Source of the DNA: MED-G116 sp038107835
GTDB lineage: Bacteria > Pseudomonadota > Alphaproteobacteria > Puniceispirillales > Puniceispirillaceae
Assembly (NCBI GenBank): GCA_038107835.1
Contig: JAYNHH010000009.1
Coordinates: forward strand, 1 to 64,000
Direction: 5' to 3'
DNA length: 64,000 nucleotides
Positions 52,939 to 61,889 of this stretch are shown here, one piece after another. Numbering within the stretch: position 1 is the stretch's first letter; the number at the start of each line of letters is the position of its first letter. The position numbers and the translations under genes were made by a program. The notes under the pieces were generated by a model. That model had not been told where the DNA came from. It did not search any database and was given only the letters and a program-made list of their open reading frames with translations.

Positions 52939-55730
52939 CGCACCGCCGCAACAACGCTCTCGCACCGCTTGCAGATGTCACCTTCAGCCGCAACCTCTGG
53001 CGTGATCCGCCAGCAACGGGCGCATTTCTCGCCGTCCGCCATGGCAAAGGCAATGGCAATATCGGTGATGCCATCAAGCCTGAACGCATCCTCAGGCGCG
53101 GGGTCATTGGTGATCACTGCGGCTGAAGTGATAAACAGGGAAGCGGCGTCAAGACCGTCAAAAAGCGCCTTGATATCGGCGCTGACATGAACAATCGGCG
53201 CCGCCTGAAGCGATGCACCAATTTTTCCGTCATTTCGGGCGTTCTCAAGGGCGCTCATCACCACCTGACGGACCCGCCGGATACCGTCCCAGCGCGCGGC
53301 GATGCTGCGGTTTGCCCAATTTGACGGGATCGGATCGTAGCTACGCAAATGTACGGAATTTTCAGAGTCACCGACCCAGTTCTGCCATGCCTCCTCTGCG
53401 GTGAAGCACAGGATTGGCGCGAGCCACGCAGTCAGCCGGTCGAAGAGCTGTTTCATCACTGTACGACAGGCGCGACGTTCAACCGAGTCGAGCGCATCAC
53501 AATAGAGCCTGTCCTTGCGGATTTCGAAGTAAAAGGCCGACAGATCGCTGTTACAAAGAGTATGAAGCTCGGTGAAGATACCGTGAAAATCGTATTCGTC
53601 CGTCATCGCGCGGATTTTCACATCGAGTTCGGCAAGCCGGTTCAGAATCCATTTTTCCAACTCGGGCATGGCGTCATAATCTACGGCTTCCCCATCCGAA
53701 TACCCGTCAAGTGCACCCAGCAGATAGCGAAGCGTGTTGCGGAAACGCCGGTAGTTATCGGTCATTCGCTTGATGATTTCAGGCCCGATCCGCAGATCGC
53801 TGTAATAATCGGAACTGACGACCCACAGGCGCAGAATATCGGCGCCATTCTGGTCCATGATTGCCTGTGGCGTCACAACATTTCCAAGCGATTTCGACAT
53901 TTTCCGGCCCTGCTCATCGAGCACAAAACCGTGTGTCAACACACCTTTATAAGGCGCCCGTCCCCGGGTCGCACAGGACTGCAGAAGCGAGGAATGAAAC
54001 CAGCCACGATGCTGGTCAGAGCCTTCAAGGTAAAGGTCGGCCGGGCTGGACAGATCATCCCGGTCCTCAAGGACAAAGGCATGCGTTGAACCTGAATCGA
54101 ACCACACGTCAAGAATGTCAGTGACCTTTTCATAGTCATCAGCATGATAGTCCGGACCAAGGAAGCGACTTGCATCGGACGCGAACCAACAATCGGCACC
54201 CTCTTCACGCATCGCGGCAACAACCCGGTCAATCACCGCCTGATCACGAAGCGGCTCGCCCGTTTCCTTGTTCACAAAAACGGTAATCGGCACGCCCCAC
54301 GCCCGCTGACGTGAGAGGCACCAATCCGGACGCTGGGCAATCATCGAGGTAAGCCGGTTCTGACCAGCTGGTGGATAAAACGCTGTCTTTCCCAACTCAG
54401 ACACAGCCGTGTCACGCAAGCCGTGCGACTCCATCGACACAAACCATTGCGATGTGTTTCGGTAAACCAGCGGCGCTTTTGAACGCCAGGAATGCGGATA
54501 GGAGTGGACCAGCTTTCCAATGCCGATCACGCCGCCCCGCTCAGCCATCATTTCGGCAATCTTCAGATTGTCGCGCAGAACATGCATGCCGGCAAAGAGC
54601 GGCAGATGTTCCATGATCCTGCCATCTTCGGCCACCGTATCAGGCACCGGTACACCATGTGTGAGATGCGCAAGCTCATAATCCTCAACACCATGACCCG
54701 GCGCAATATGGACAAAGCCTGTTCCCTGTTCCGTGGTGACATAGTCAGCATGAAACAGCGGAACATCATGTTCATAGCCGTGATCGGCCAGCGGATGCGC
54801 GGCGATTGTGCCAACGCAGTCAGCGCCAGTCAGCTGATGACACGTGGTATGGCTGGCAATACCAATCGCGGCGCAGACATCCTCCAGCAACGCCTCCGCC
54901 AGAACAATCATATCGCCAACACTGGCATGGGATCCTTCGTCGATTTCATCAATGCGGATAACCGCGTAATCAATGTCATTGCCACAGGCGAGCGCTCGAT
55001 TGCCAGGCATGGTCCAGGGCGTCGTTGTCCAGATAACGATACTGGCATCAGCAAGCGCTGGATGGCTTGGCTGGCGAACAGGAAACCGCGCGTAGATCGT
55101 TGTCGAGGTGTGGTCCTCATATTCGATTTCGGCCTCGGCTAGAGCTGTCTTTTCAACGGGCGACCACATCACCGGCTTGGCACCACGATAGAGGCTGCCA
55201 TCCATCAGGATTTTGCCAAGCTCAGCAGCGATTGTCGCCTCGGCGTCATAGGCCATGGTGGTGTAAGGATTGTGCCAGTCGCCAAGAACACCAAGCCGCT
55301 GGAATTCCTCAGATTGGACATCCAGCCAATGCGCCGCGAAGTCACGACATTCCTGCCGAAACTCGGTAACCGGAACCTGATCCTTGTCCTTGCCCTTTTT
55401 GCGGTATTGTTCCTCGATCTTCCATTCGATTGGCAGACCATGACAGTCCCACCCCGGCACATAATTGGCATTTTTACCAAGCATGGACTGTGACCGATTG
55501 ATGACATCCTTTAAAATTTTGTTCAGCGCATGGCCTATATGAAGCTGCCCATTGGCATAGGGCGGTCCGTCATGCAGAATAAATGGTTCAGCATCCTGAC
55601 GTGCCACGCGGAGACGGGCATAAATGTCGATATCTTTCCATTTCTGCAAAATTTCCGGTTCGCGCTTTGGCAGGCCTGCCCGCATTGGGAACTCGGTTCG
55701 TGGCAGAAAAACGGTATCTTTATAATTCAT
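52935..55730 (-). CDS. ileS: isoleucyl-tRNA synthetase
   Basis: A 931-residue class I synthetase. HIGH is in GQLHIGHALNKILKD, KMSKS in GRKMSKSLGNVVTPQ, and an editing domain lies between them. The C-terminal zinc finger has CARCW and CKRCE, typical of the bacterial (mupirocin-sensitive) type. Its stop overlaps lspA. It is 73 bases downstream of ribF on the same strand, the common ribF-ileS-lspA order. Confidence 0.97.
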   Translation of the reverse strand: MNYKDTVFLPRTEFPMRAGLPKREPEILQKWKDIDIYARLRVARQDAEPFILHDGPPYANGQLHIGHALNKILKDVINRSQSMLGKNANYVPGWDCHGLPIEWKIEEQYRKKGKDKDQVPVTEFRQECRDFAAHWLDVQSEEFQRLGVLGDWHNPYTTMAYDAEATIAAELGKILMDGSLYRGAKPVMWSPVEKTALAEAEIEYEDHTSTTIYARFPVRQPSHPALADASIVIWTTTPWTMPGNRALACGNDIDYAVIRIDEIDEGSHASVGDMIVLAEALLEDVCAAIGIASHTTCHQLTGADCVGTIAAHPLADHGYEHDVPLFHADYVTTEQGTGFVHIAPGHGVEDYELAHLTHGVPVPDTVAEDGRIMEHLPLFAGMHVLRDNLKIAEMMAERGGVIGIGKLVHSYPHSWRSKAPLVYRNTSQWFVSMESHGLRDTAVSELGKTAFYPPAGQNRLTSMIAQRPDWCLSRQRAWGVPITVFVNKETGEPLRDQAVIDRVVAAMREEGADCWFASDASRFLGPDYHADDYEKVTDILDVWFDSGSTHAFVLEDRDDLSSPADLYLEGSDQHRGWFHSSLLQSCATRGRAPYKGVLTHGFVLDEQGRKMSKSLGNVVTPQAIMDQNGADILRLWVVSSDYYSDLRIGPEIIKRMTDNYRRFRNTLRYLLGALDGYSDGEAVDYDAMPELEKWILNRLAELDVKIRAMTDEYDFHGIFTELHTLCNSDLSAFYFEIRKDRLYCDALDSVERRACRTVMKQLFDRLTAWLAPILCFTAEEAWQNWVGDSENSVHLRSYDPIPSNWANRSIAARWDGIRRVRQVVMSALENARNDGKIGASLQAAPIVHVSADIKALFDGLDAASLFITSAAVITNDPAPEDAFRLDGITDIAIAFAMADGEKCARCWRITPEVAAEGDICKRCESVVAAVR

Positions 55731-55803
55731 TGCAAGAGGTCTTTCAGCTATTCAACGCACCTGACGGTGGGTTCGGTTTTTCACCTTTGGGGTTCAATCT
55801 TGT

Positions 55804-56784
55804 TCAGGCTGTCTTTTGTATGGGGGGCAGGATGGCACGCGCGGCCTGCGCATCCTGCGCAATCTGTGTGGTCAATTCATCAATGCCGCCAAACTTCCTC
55901 TCGGCACGGAGAAATGATTTCAGCCGCACCAGAAGCCGTCGGCCATAAAGGTCAATATCCTGGTCAAAAAGATGGGCTTCGCAAAGAACCCCACGATTCT
56001 CGACAGTTGGCCGAATGCCGATATTCGCAACGCCGTTGCCCAGCAGGGCGGGACCGGTGTCGTCATGCGTGAATATCTGGATCGCATAGACACCAAATGC
56101 CGGATTGAGCAGATTGCCAAGTGGAATATTTGCTGTCGGAAAGCCAATGGTGCGGCCGCGCTGATCACCCCTCACAACTTCGCCGGTGATCGCCCAGTCA
56201 TGCCCGAGCATCTCAGCTGCCTGCGCCGGCTCACCTGCCTGCAGGGCGGCCCGTACACGGCTTGACGAGATCACCACACTGTTCGCATCCACCAGCAATG
56301 GCACGGCATGGGCTGTGATGCCAACCACCGCACCAAATTCATTGATGCTGTCAATATCGCCACCGCGTCCCTTGCCGAAGGCAAAATCTGTCCCGGCATA
56401 AAGTTCCTGAACACCGAGATTAGGTAGGACAGTGCGGACAAACCCCTCAGCATCCGTACAGCGCAGATTGTCATCAAAGGTGACATGGATGATACTGTCC
56501 ACACCCAGCCCACGCAGCAACCAGTCTTTTTCCACCCTGTCGACCAGATGAAAAGGCGCATCATCCTGGCGGAAAAATTCCCTCGGATGGGGGTCGAAAG
56601 TGATTACGGCAGATGCCAGCCCCAGCGTCTTTGCAGCCTCGACTGCCGTGCCGACCACCTGCTGGTGCCCCTTATGAACACCATCAAAATTGCCAATTGC
56701 GGCACAAATCGGGCCATGGCCCAGCGGCGCATCGCCAACTGACCAGTCAATGATTCTTGCGGGGGTGTCTGTCTGTGTAGTCAT
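55804..56784 (-). CDS. ribF: bifunctional riboflavin kinase / FAD synthetase RibF
   Basis: A 326-residue enzyme that makes FMN and FAD. The N-terminal adenylyltransferase domain has GNFDGVHKGHQQVV, TFDPHPREFF and ELYAGTDFAFGKGRGGD. The C-terminal kinase domain has GDQRGRTIGFPTANIPL and the last stretch LRAERKFGGIDEL. It is the first gene of the ribF-ileS-lspA-DUF3035 run. Its start faces mscS across a 224-base divergent gap that shows nothing I can name. Confidence 0.95.
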   Translation of the reverse strand: MTTQTDTPARIIDWSVGDAPLGHGPICAAIGNFDGVHKGHQQVVGTAVEAAKTLGLASAVITFDPHPREFFRQDDAPFHLVDRVEKDWLLRGLGVDSIIHVTFDDNLRCTDAEGFVRTVLPNLGVQELYAGTDFAFGKGRGGDIDSINEFGAVVGITAHAVPLLVDANSVVISSSRVRAALQAGEPAQAAEMLGHDWAITGEVVRGDQRGRTIGFPTANIPLGNLLNPAFGVYAIQIFTHDDTGPALLGNGVANIGIRPTVENRGVLCEAHLFDQDIDLYGRRLLVRLKSFLRAERKFGGIDELTTQIAQDAQAARAILPPIQKTA

Positions 56785-57008
56785 GGGACGGGACTATATC
56801 GCCGAAAGGACATCAATATCAACGCCTGACACCAGTTTTATTTCATCCGACAAACAGGTGCGCGCAGATCGCGACACGCCCTTTTCCTGTGGCATCAAGG
56901 TCGCTTTAATGGCACTGTAATGCCTGATTTCCACTGACTGATTTCTGGAGTTCTTGTCATGCTGTTCAGGTCCCGGGCCGCACCGGCCACGCGATGAGGA
57001 GCCGATAG

Positions 57009-57875
57009 ATGAATGAATTATCAATCGCCGAAATCGGCGACAAGTTGGGCATTAGTGGGCTACTGACCCAACAATCAATCAATTTGATCGTCGATTACGG
57101 GTTCAATCTGATTGCCGGCATTGTGACCCTGACGGTCGGGATCTGGCTGTCCCGAAAAGCTGGATCAGCGACACGCAGCTGGCTGACCAGGATTGACCGG
57201 CTGGACCCGACTTTGGTGCCAATGCTGGGTGCGCTGGTGCGCTATGCGGGCCTGACCCTGACGATTGTCATCTCACTCAGCACCTTTGGCGTCGAGACGA
57301 CATCGGTCATTGCCGTGCTGGGTGCTGCTGGCATCGCCATTGGCCTTGCCCTGCAAGGCACCCTGTCCAATGTTGCCGCCGGTTTGATGCTCCTGCTCCT
57401 GCGGCCCTTCAAAATCGGCGACTGGGTCGAGGCGGCTGATGTTTCAGGAACGGTGCGCGAAATCGGTCTTTTCACAACGGTTATCGACACATTCGACAAT
57501 GTCTATATCAGCATCCCCAACTCCTCAATCTGGACGTCGAAGATCACCAACCATGCCCGCTACGGCACGCGGCGTCTCGATCTGGATATCGGCATCGGCT
57601 ATGAGTCCTCACTTGATGCGGCAGAGAAGGCATTGTTGTCGCTGGCTGATGATGATCGTGTCCTGGCTGAGCCGGCACCACAATTCCTTGTTGTCGGCTA
57701 TGGCGACAGCGCGATCAATGTGCGGCTTCGCGCCTTTGCCAGATATGATGATTTCTTCGGCCTGTATTGGGATCTGAACCGAAAGCTCAAGGGCGTGCTC
57801 GATTCGCACAATATAGAGATTCCGTTCCCCCAACGTGTTATTCATCACAGCTCCAGCCCACCGGATAGCGAGTAA
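57009..57875 (+). CDS. mscS: small-conductance mechanosensitive channel (MscS family)
   Basis: A 288-residue MscS-type channel that relieves osmotic down-shock. Three N-terminal helices end in the pore helix with GIAIGLALQGTLSNVAAGLM, followed by LLLLRPFKIGDWVEAADVSG, the family hallmark. The beta domain and the mixed C-terminal domain (IPNSSIWTSKITNH and later) complete the standard length. The start at 57009 has GAGGAG some ten bases upstream. It is followed by chaC after 45 bases. Confidence 0.93.
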   Translation: MNELSIAEIGDKLGISGLLTQQSINLIVDYGFNLIAGIVTLTVGIWLSRKAGSATRSWLTRIDRLDPTLVPMLGALVRYAGLTLTIVISLSTFGVETTSVIAVLGAAGIAIGLALQGTLSNVAAGLMLLLLRPFKIGDWVEAADVSGTVREIGLFTTVIDTFDNVYISIPNSSIWTSKITNHARYGTRRLDLDIGIGYESSLDAAEKALLSLADDDRVLAEPAPQFLVVGYGDSAINVRLRAFARYDDFFGLYWDLNRKLKGVLDSHNIEIPFPQRVIHHSSSPPDSE

Positions 57876-57920
57876 CCATTCTGTTTCATACCGTTAACTG
57901 TTGGCGAGCCCTGTCCTGTT

Positions 57921-58601
57921 ATGAGCACTGATCCCATTCTGAAGATCACCCGCGAAAGTCTGAGCAGTGGTGTCGTCGCAAAAATGGTTGCCCAAAGGGA
58001 TGACGAGACGAAAGTCGCCTCAGATGACGAACTGTTGGCGTCACGGCGCGGGGTTGTTCCTGATGATTTCGACTGCTCGAATGTCTGGGTGTTCGGTTAT
58101 GGCAGCCTGATCTTCAATCCAGTAATCGAACATACGGAGCGGGTGAACGCAAAAATCTACGGCAATCATCGCCGGTTCTGCCTTCGCACGCGCATCGGAC
58201 GTGGATCACCGGATTGCCCGGGGCTTGTTCTGGCGCTGGACCGGGGGGGATCATGTGCCGGAGTGGCCTTCAAATTGAACCCAGAGACGGCAATCACTGA
58301 GCTTGATCTCTTGTGGCGACGCGAAATGATTACACTGGCCTATGATGCGCGCTGGGTGAAATTGCATACTGATGAGGGCGTGAAATCTGGGATCGCTTTT
58401 GTCTCGATCCCGGCCCACCAGAGTTATGCCCCACCCATGTCACTGGATAGCGAGGCGGAGATCATTGCTGCTGCCAGCGGCTTTATCGGACCTTGCCGCG
58501 ATTATCTGTTTGATACGGTTGCCGGCCTGCATGACCATGGCATTCGTGACAGGCATCTGGAAAATCTGGTTACGGCTGTCAAGGCGAGACTTGCTCTTTA
58601 G
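57921..58601 (+). CDS. chaC: ChaC-type glutathione-specific gamma-glutamylcyclotransferase
   Basis: A 226-residue enzyme that cuts glutathione to 5-oxoproline and Cys-Gly. The substrate loop is VWVFGYGSLIFNP, followed by GNHRRFCLRTRIGRGSP and GLVLALDRGGSCAGVAFKL; the probable catalytic Glu is in DLLWRREMITLAY. About 45 polar residues precede the domain. The window also encodes GshA, so both ends of glutathione turnover are present, though not linked. It stands just before the tRNA gene. Confidence 0.9.
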   Translation: MSTDPILKITRESLSSGVVAKMVAQRDDETKVASDDELLASRRGVVPDDFDCSNVWVFGYGSLIFNPVIEHTERVNAKIYGNHRRFCLRTRIGRGSPDCPGLVLALDRGGSCAGVAFKLNPETAITELDLLWRREMITLAYDARWVKLHTDEGVKSGIAFVSIPAHQSYAPPMSLDSEAEIIAAASGFIGPCRDYLFDTVAGLHDHGIRDRHLENLVTAVKARLAL

Positions 58602-58636
58602 GCGGCAGTTCGGTATCAACGTGGCTATCGGGTAAC

Positions 58637-58722
58637 GCGGCTGTGGCGGAATGGTAGACGCGACGGATTCAAAATCCGTTTCTGGTGACAGAGTGGGGGT
58701 TCAAGTCCCTTCAGCCGTACCA
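58637..58722 (+). tRNA. tRNA-Leu(CAA)
   Basis: An 86-base type II tRNA. The acceptor arm pairs GCGGCTG (58637-58643) with CAGCCGT (58712-58718), with a G-U first pair; the discriminator is A and CCA is encoded (58720-58722). The anticodon stem is ACGGA/TCCGT around the loop TTCAAAA, with anticodon CAA at 58670-58672, which reads UUG. The long variable arm and GGTTCAAGTCC T arm are those of tRNA-Leu. Confidence 0.95.
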
Positions 58723-58749
58723 CCCAAATTTCAAGAAATTCTGATTGTA

Positions 58750-59331
58750 ATGACAGCTCTCTGGCGGTTTAGCAAAACTCAATATAACCGCGTATTGCGC
58801 GCCGCCGGCACGGCTCTGGCGGTGCGTTTGATGCTGCTTTTCGCCGTTCTTGAATCGATCATCATCCCCATTCCCGTTGATCCGTTGCTGATCGCCACCG
58901 TTCTGGCCCGGCCAAAAAACTGGATCAAGCTGGTGGCTGCCTGCACGAGTGCATCGGTCATTGGCGGCGGCCTTGGATGGGCAATCGGTGTCTGGCTTGG
59001 CGTGGGCGTCGAACAGTTGCTTGTCTATCTGCCGCATGCAGTGGCAGCCCCTGAAAAATTCACCGCCGTACAGGACGGGTTTCTGGAATGGGGCATCTTG
59101 CTTGTTTTCATCGGCGCCTTTTCCCCTCTGCCCTACAAGGTCATTGCCGTAAGCGCTGGCGTTGCCGGTTTTGGCCTCGCACCCTTTCTTATCACCTCGC
59201 TGATCGGACGCGGACTCCGGTTTGCCATTGTTGCCGGCATCACCCGTCACCATGGAGAGCCCCGCATTGTCATCATTCTCATTTCGGCTTTGGTTACCCT
59301 GATCGGAGGCGCATTATGGCTGGTTCAATGA
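58750..59331 (+). CDS. YqaA/DedA-like membrane protein
   Basis: A 193-residue membrane protein with SNARE-associated (VTT/DedA-like) layout. It has LESIIIPIPVDPLLIATVLA at the re-entrant region and VFIGAFSPLPYKVIAVSAGVAGFG further on. About five helices are visible. YqaA proteins are thought to act in membrane or lipid homeostasis. The frame extends back into the tRNA, so the ATG at 58750 is used. The last 16 bases overlap dsbB. Confidence 0.86.
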   Translation: MTALWRFSKTQYNRVLRAAGTALAVRLMLLFAVLESIIIPIPVDPLLIATVLARPKNWIKLVAACTSASVIGGGLGWAIGVWLGVGVEQLLVYLPHAVAAPEKFTAVQDGFLEWGILLVFIGAFSPLPYKVIAVSAGVAGFGLAPFLITSLIGRGLRFAIVAGITRHHGEPRIVIILISALVTLIGGALWLVQ

Positions 59332-59834
59332 TGCAGGAAATACGGTATCTCCTGCCCGTCAACCGCGCCCTTCTGATTTGTGCTGCAATGTCGTCCTGTC
59401 TGCTGTTGGGGGCCTTTCTGTTTGAGTATGTCGGCGGGTTGGTGCCCTGCAAAATGTGTATCTGGCAACGCTGGGCGCATGGCGCAGTCATCCTGATTGC
59501 CCTGTCTGGCCTGTTGATCCCCGCAGATATTAGGAAAAAAGCAGCCCTTTTGCTTGTTTTTCTAGCCGCCATGACCAGCGCGGCAATTGCCGGGTTTCAC
59601 GCCGGAGTGGAATGGAAGCTGTGGGACGGCCCATCCGGATGCTCAGCCTCACTCGGCAATAGCGGTGACATGGCTCTTCTGGTCGATCAACTGCTGGCGA
59701 CACCGGTTGTTCGCTGCGACGAGGTGCCATGGTCACTATTCGGTATTTCGATGGCAGGCTGGAACACCATTCTCAGCCTTGATATTGCAGGTTTTGCCCT
59801 TATGTCTTGGCTAGCAAACAGACAAACGGGATAA
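59316..59834 (+). CDS. dsbB: disulfide bond formation protein DsbB
   Basis: A 172-residue four-helix membrane oxidase that passes electrons from DsbA to quinone. The first pair is PCKMCIWQRW; the second periplasmic pair is GCSASL and VVRCDEVPWSLFGISMAGWN. The ATG at 59316 has CGGAGG six bases upstream, although it lies inside the yqaA end. The yqaA-dsbB-coq7 order places it beside a quinone biosynthesis gene. Confidence 0.92.
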   Translation: MAGSMMQEIRYLLPVNRALLICAAMSSCLLLGAFLFEYVGGLVPCKMCIWQRWAHGAVILIALSGLLIPADIRKKAALLLVFLAAMTSAAIAGFHAGVEWKLWDGPSGCSASLGNSGDMALLVDQLLATPVVRCDEVPWSLFGISMAGWNTILSLDIAGFALMSWLANRQTG

Positions 59835-59857
59835 ACCCGGAAGCCGGAGCATAGCCA

Positions 59858-60373
59858 ATGACAAACCGCCGAGACATTGAGCGCTTTCTGCGTGTGGACC
59901 ATGCGGGTGAACGCGCTGCCCAACAGATCTACAAGGGTCAGCTGGTCGTGTTGCGCAATCACAGCTCAGGTGAAGAGATCCAGCATATGATGGAGCAGGA
60001 GATCGAGCATCTGGAGACCTTTGAGGCGCTGTTGAATGAGCGGCAGGTACGCCCCTCTGTTCTGGACCCTGTCTGGGGTGCCGCCGGCTTTGCACTGGGC
60101 CTTGTCACCGCAAGCATGGGGCCAAAGGCAGCCATGGCCTGCACCATCGCGGTAGAAGAGGTCATCGGCGACCATTATGCCAAGCAGGCAGAACAGCTTG
60201 GTGAGGATGAGGCAGATCTGCACAGGACCATTTCACGCTTCCGTGACGAGGAACTTGAGCATCGTGACATTGCTGTCTCGCATGATGGACGGGAGGCCCG
60301 GCACTACCGGATTCTGAAGAATGTGATCCAGACCGGGTGCCGCGCCGCGATCAAGGTCGCAGAGCGTTTTTAG
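59858..60373 (+). CDS. coq7: demethoxyubiquinone hydroxylase Coq7/UbiF type
   Basis: A 171-residue diiron hydroxylase that acts late in ubiquinone synthesis. The diiron ligands are visible: FLRVDHAGERAAQQIY, EQEIEHLETFEALL, VEEVIGDHYAKQ and RDEELEHRDIA. This short form, without extra domains, is the alphaproteobacterial/mitochondrial type. It follows dsbB by 23 bases and overlaps the end of the HNH gene by four bases on the other strand. Confidence 0.95.
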   Translation: MTNRRDIERFLRVDHAGERAAQQIYKGQLVVLRNHSSGEEIQHMMEQEIEHLETFEALLNERQVRPSVLDPVWGAAGFALGLVTASMGPKAAMACTIAVEEVIGDHYAKQAEQLGEDEADLHRTISRFRDEELEHRDIAVSHDGREARHYRILKNVIQTGCRAAIKVAERF

Positions 60374-60936
60374 GCATCATCCTGCTGCAACTCACTATCC
60401 CAATAGAGATAGTCCCGCCAGGATTCATGCAGGTAGTTCGGCGGAAAACCACGGCCATTTTCCTGTAGCTGCCAGACATTAGGTGCCTTCGGGGTGGCCA
60501 ACGGGTGCATGCCGCACTGATTTGGCAATTTGTTTGCCTTGCGCAGATTGCAGGGGCCGCAAGCCGCCACAACATTCGTCCAATTGGTACGCCCACCCTT
60601 TGAGCGAGGCACCACATGATCGAAGGTCAGATCTGATGCTGAATGGCCAGCGCCACAATATTGGCAACTGAACCTGTCCCGCAGAAACACATTGAAACGC
60701 GTGAAGGCGGGGTTGCGTGTCTGCGGCACATATTCCTTGAGGGCGATTACCGATGGCAGGCGGATCTCCATGCTCGGCGAACTGATCCTCTGCTCATACT
60801 CGGAAATGATCGTCACCCTATCGAGACAGACCGCTTTTACCGCATCCTGCCAGGACCATAGCGACAACGGAAAGTAGTTCAATGGTCTGAAATCCGCGTT
60901 TAACACAAGTGCCGGTGCGAAACTTCCTGCGTTCAT
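60370..60936 (-). CDS. HNH endonuclease family protein
   Basis: A 188-residue protein with an N-terminal domain (LVLNADFRPLNYFPLSLWSW, DAVKAVCLDRV) and a C-terminal HNH domain: FSCQYCGAGH, LTFDHVVPRSKGGRTNW and CGPCNLRKANK, which give the zinc cysteines and the catalytic His. This single-copy type is widespread in alphaproteobacteria and cyanobacteria, and is not tied to a phage here. GGGGAG lies before the ATG at 60936; an ATG four codons upstream (60948) is possible. Its cellular role is not established. Confidence 0.88.
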   Translation of the reverse strand: MNAGSFAPALVLNADFRPLNYFPLSLWSWQDAVKAVCLDRVTIISEYEQRISSPSMEIRLPSVIALKEYVPQTRNPAFTRFNVFLRDRFSCQYCGAGHSASDLTFDHVVPRSKGGRTNWTNVVAACGPCNLRKANKLPNQCGMHPLATPKAPNVWQLQENGRGFPPNYLHESWRDYLYWDSELQQDDA

Positions 60937-61064
60937 TAGACTCCCCATCCCTAACCCCTGCTCGGTCTAAAGCAAAACATGGGCGCTCGTGAAACACAAG
61001 TGCCTGGCACCAGATATTGGGGCTCAAACAAGCATTGCGTCAAAATGTTGCGGGGATATGGCAA

Positions 61065-61757
61065 CTAGGCCGGCAAATGCCTTGCCAGGAAATCTATCGC
61101 CGCCGTCAGGCCGTCGGGATCAATGCCATGAGCAAGGCCGGGGCGGGCAATTGTCTCAACCTCAACACCCTTTTCTTCCAGAATGGTCTGCGCCTCACGC
61201 ATCAGCGCAAATGGCACCACCGGATCCTCTGTGCCATGCACAAGCTGGACAGGAGGATAGGCGATACCCGATGAGGGTGGCTGCGAGGCAGAGGTTATTG
61301 GCCCAGCCAACCTTGGCAGGGTGCTGTGCACAAGCAGGGCACCGGAAAAGCTCACTATTGCGCCGGGTTTGTCCTGCATGTGCAAACCGCAATGCAGGCT
61401 CATCATTCCACCCTGGGAAAAACCGGTCAGCGCCATCGCATTTGCTGGTAGGTTGAACTCGCTGGCCGCGCTGCCAAACGCGTTCTCAATGGTCGGCGCA
61501 GCCGTTACAGGCCCATTTACCCGGTCGTCAATATCAAACCATTGGCGTCCTGCAGGATTCATGCTGCAGGGTTCGGGCGCATTCGGCACAAAGAACGCTG
61601 CACCGGGAAAACGCAGTGATATCGGATAGGCCAAATCGACAAGATCTGCGCCATCCGCTCCCCAGCCGTGCAGGATAAAAATCATCGCCGATGGCGCTCC
61701 ACCTCGCGCCGGTGGTGTGAAAAACCCGTTCAAATCACCAAAACTTCGCATTGCCAC
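61065..61757 (-). CDS. alpha/beta-hydrolase carboxylesterase/phospholipase
   Basis: A 230-residue serine hydrolase of the phospholipase/carboxylesterase (YpfH-like) group. The oxyanion stretch is IFILHGWGADGADLVDLA; the nucleophile is in LTGFSQGGMMSLHCGL (GFSQGG); VHGTEDPVVPF and GLAHGID hold the Asp and His. An AGGAGG lies seven bases before a GTG at 61757, which I prefer to the ATG six bases further in (61751). The longer frame to 61829 lacks support. The substrate is unknown. Confidence 0.85.
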   Translation of the reverse strand: MAMRSFGDLNGFFTPPARGGAPSAMIFILHGWGADGADLVDLAYPISLRFPGAAFFVPNAPEPCSMNPAGRQWFDIDDRVNGPVTAAPTIENAFGSAASEFNLPANAMALTGFSQGGMMSLHCGLHMQDKPGAIVSFSGALLVHSTLPRLAGPITSASQPPSSGIAYPPVQLVHGTEDPVVPFALMREAQTILEEKGVEVETIARPGLAHGIDPDGLTAAIDFLARHLPA

Positions 61758-61889
61758 GGAAAAACCTCCTCTAAACACCACCGCCCATTGTTCCGGAGAT
61801 GGGTAGAATGGCACCCAGACCCAAGACATTTGACATTTTTTTTGTGCCAGTTACGACTAAAAGCCATAATCATTCTGTGACAGGTGACC

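Noticed and set aside
58651..58749. Upstream extension of the YqaA-like gene
   Set aside because: These codons read through the tRNA-Leu gene; the protein family begins at the ATG at 58750.
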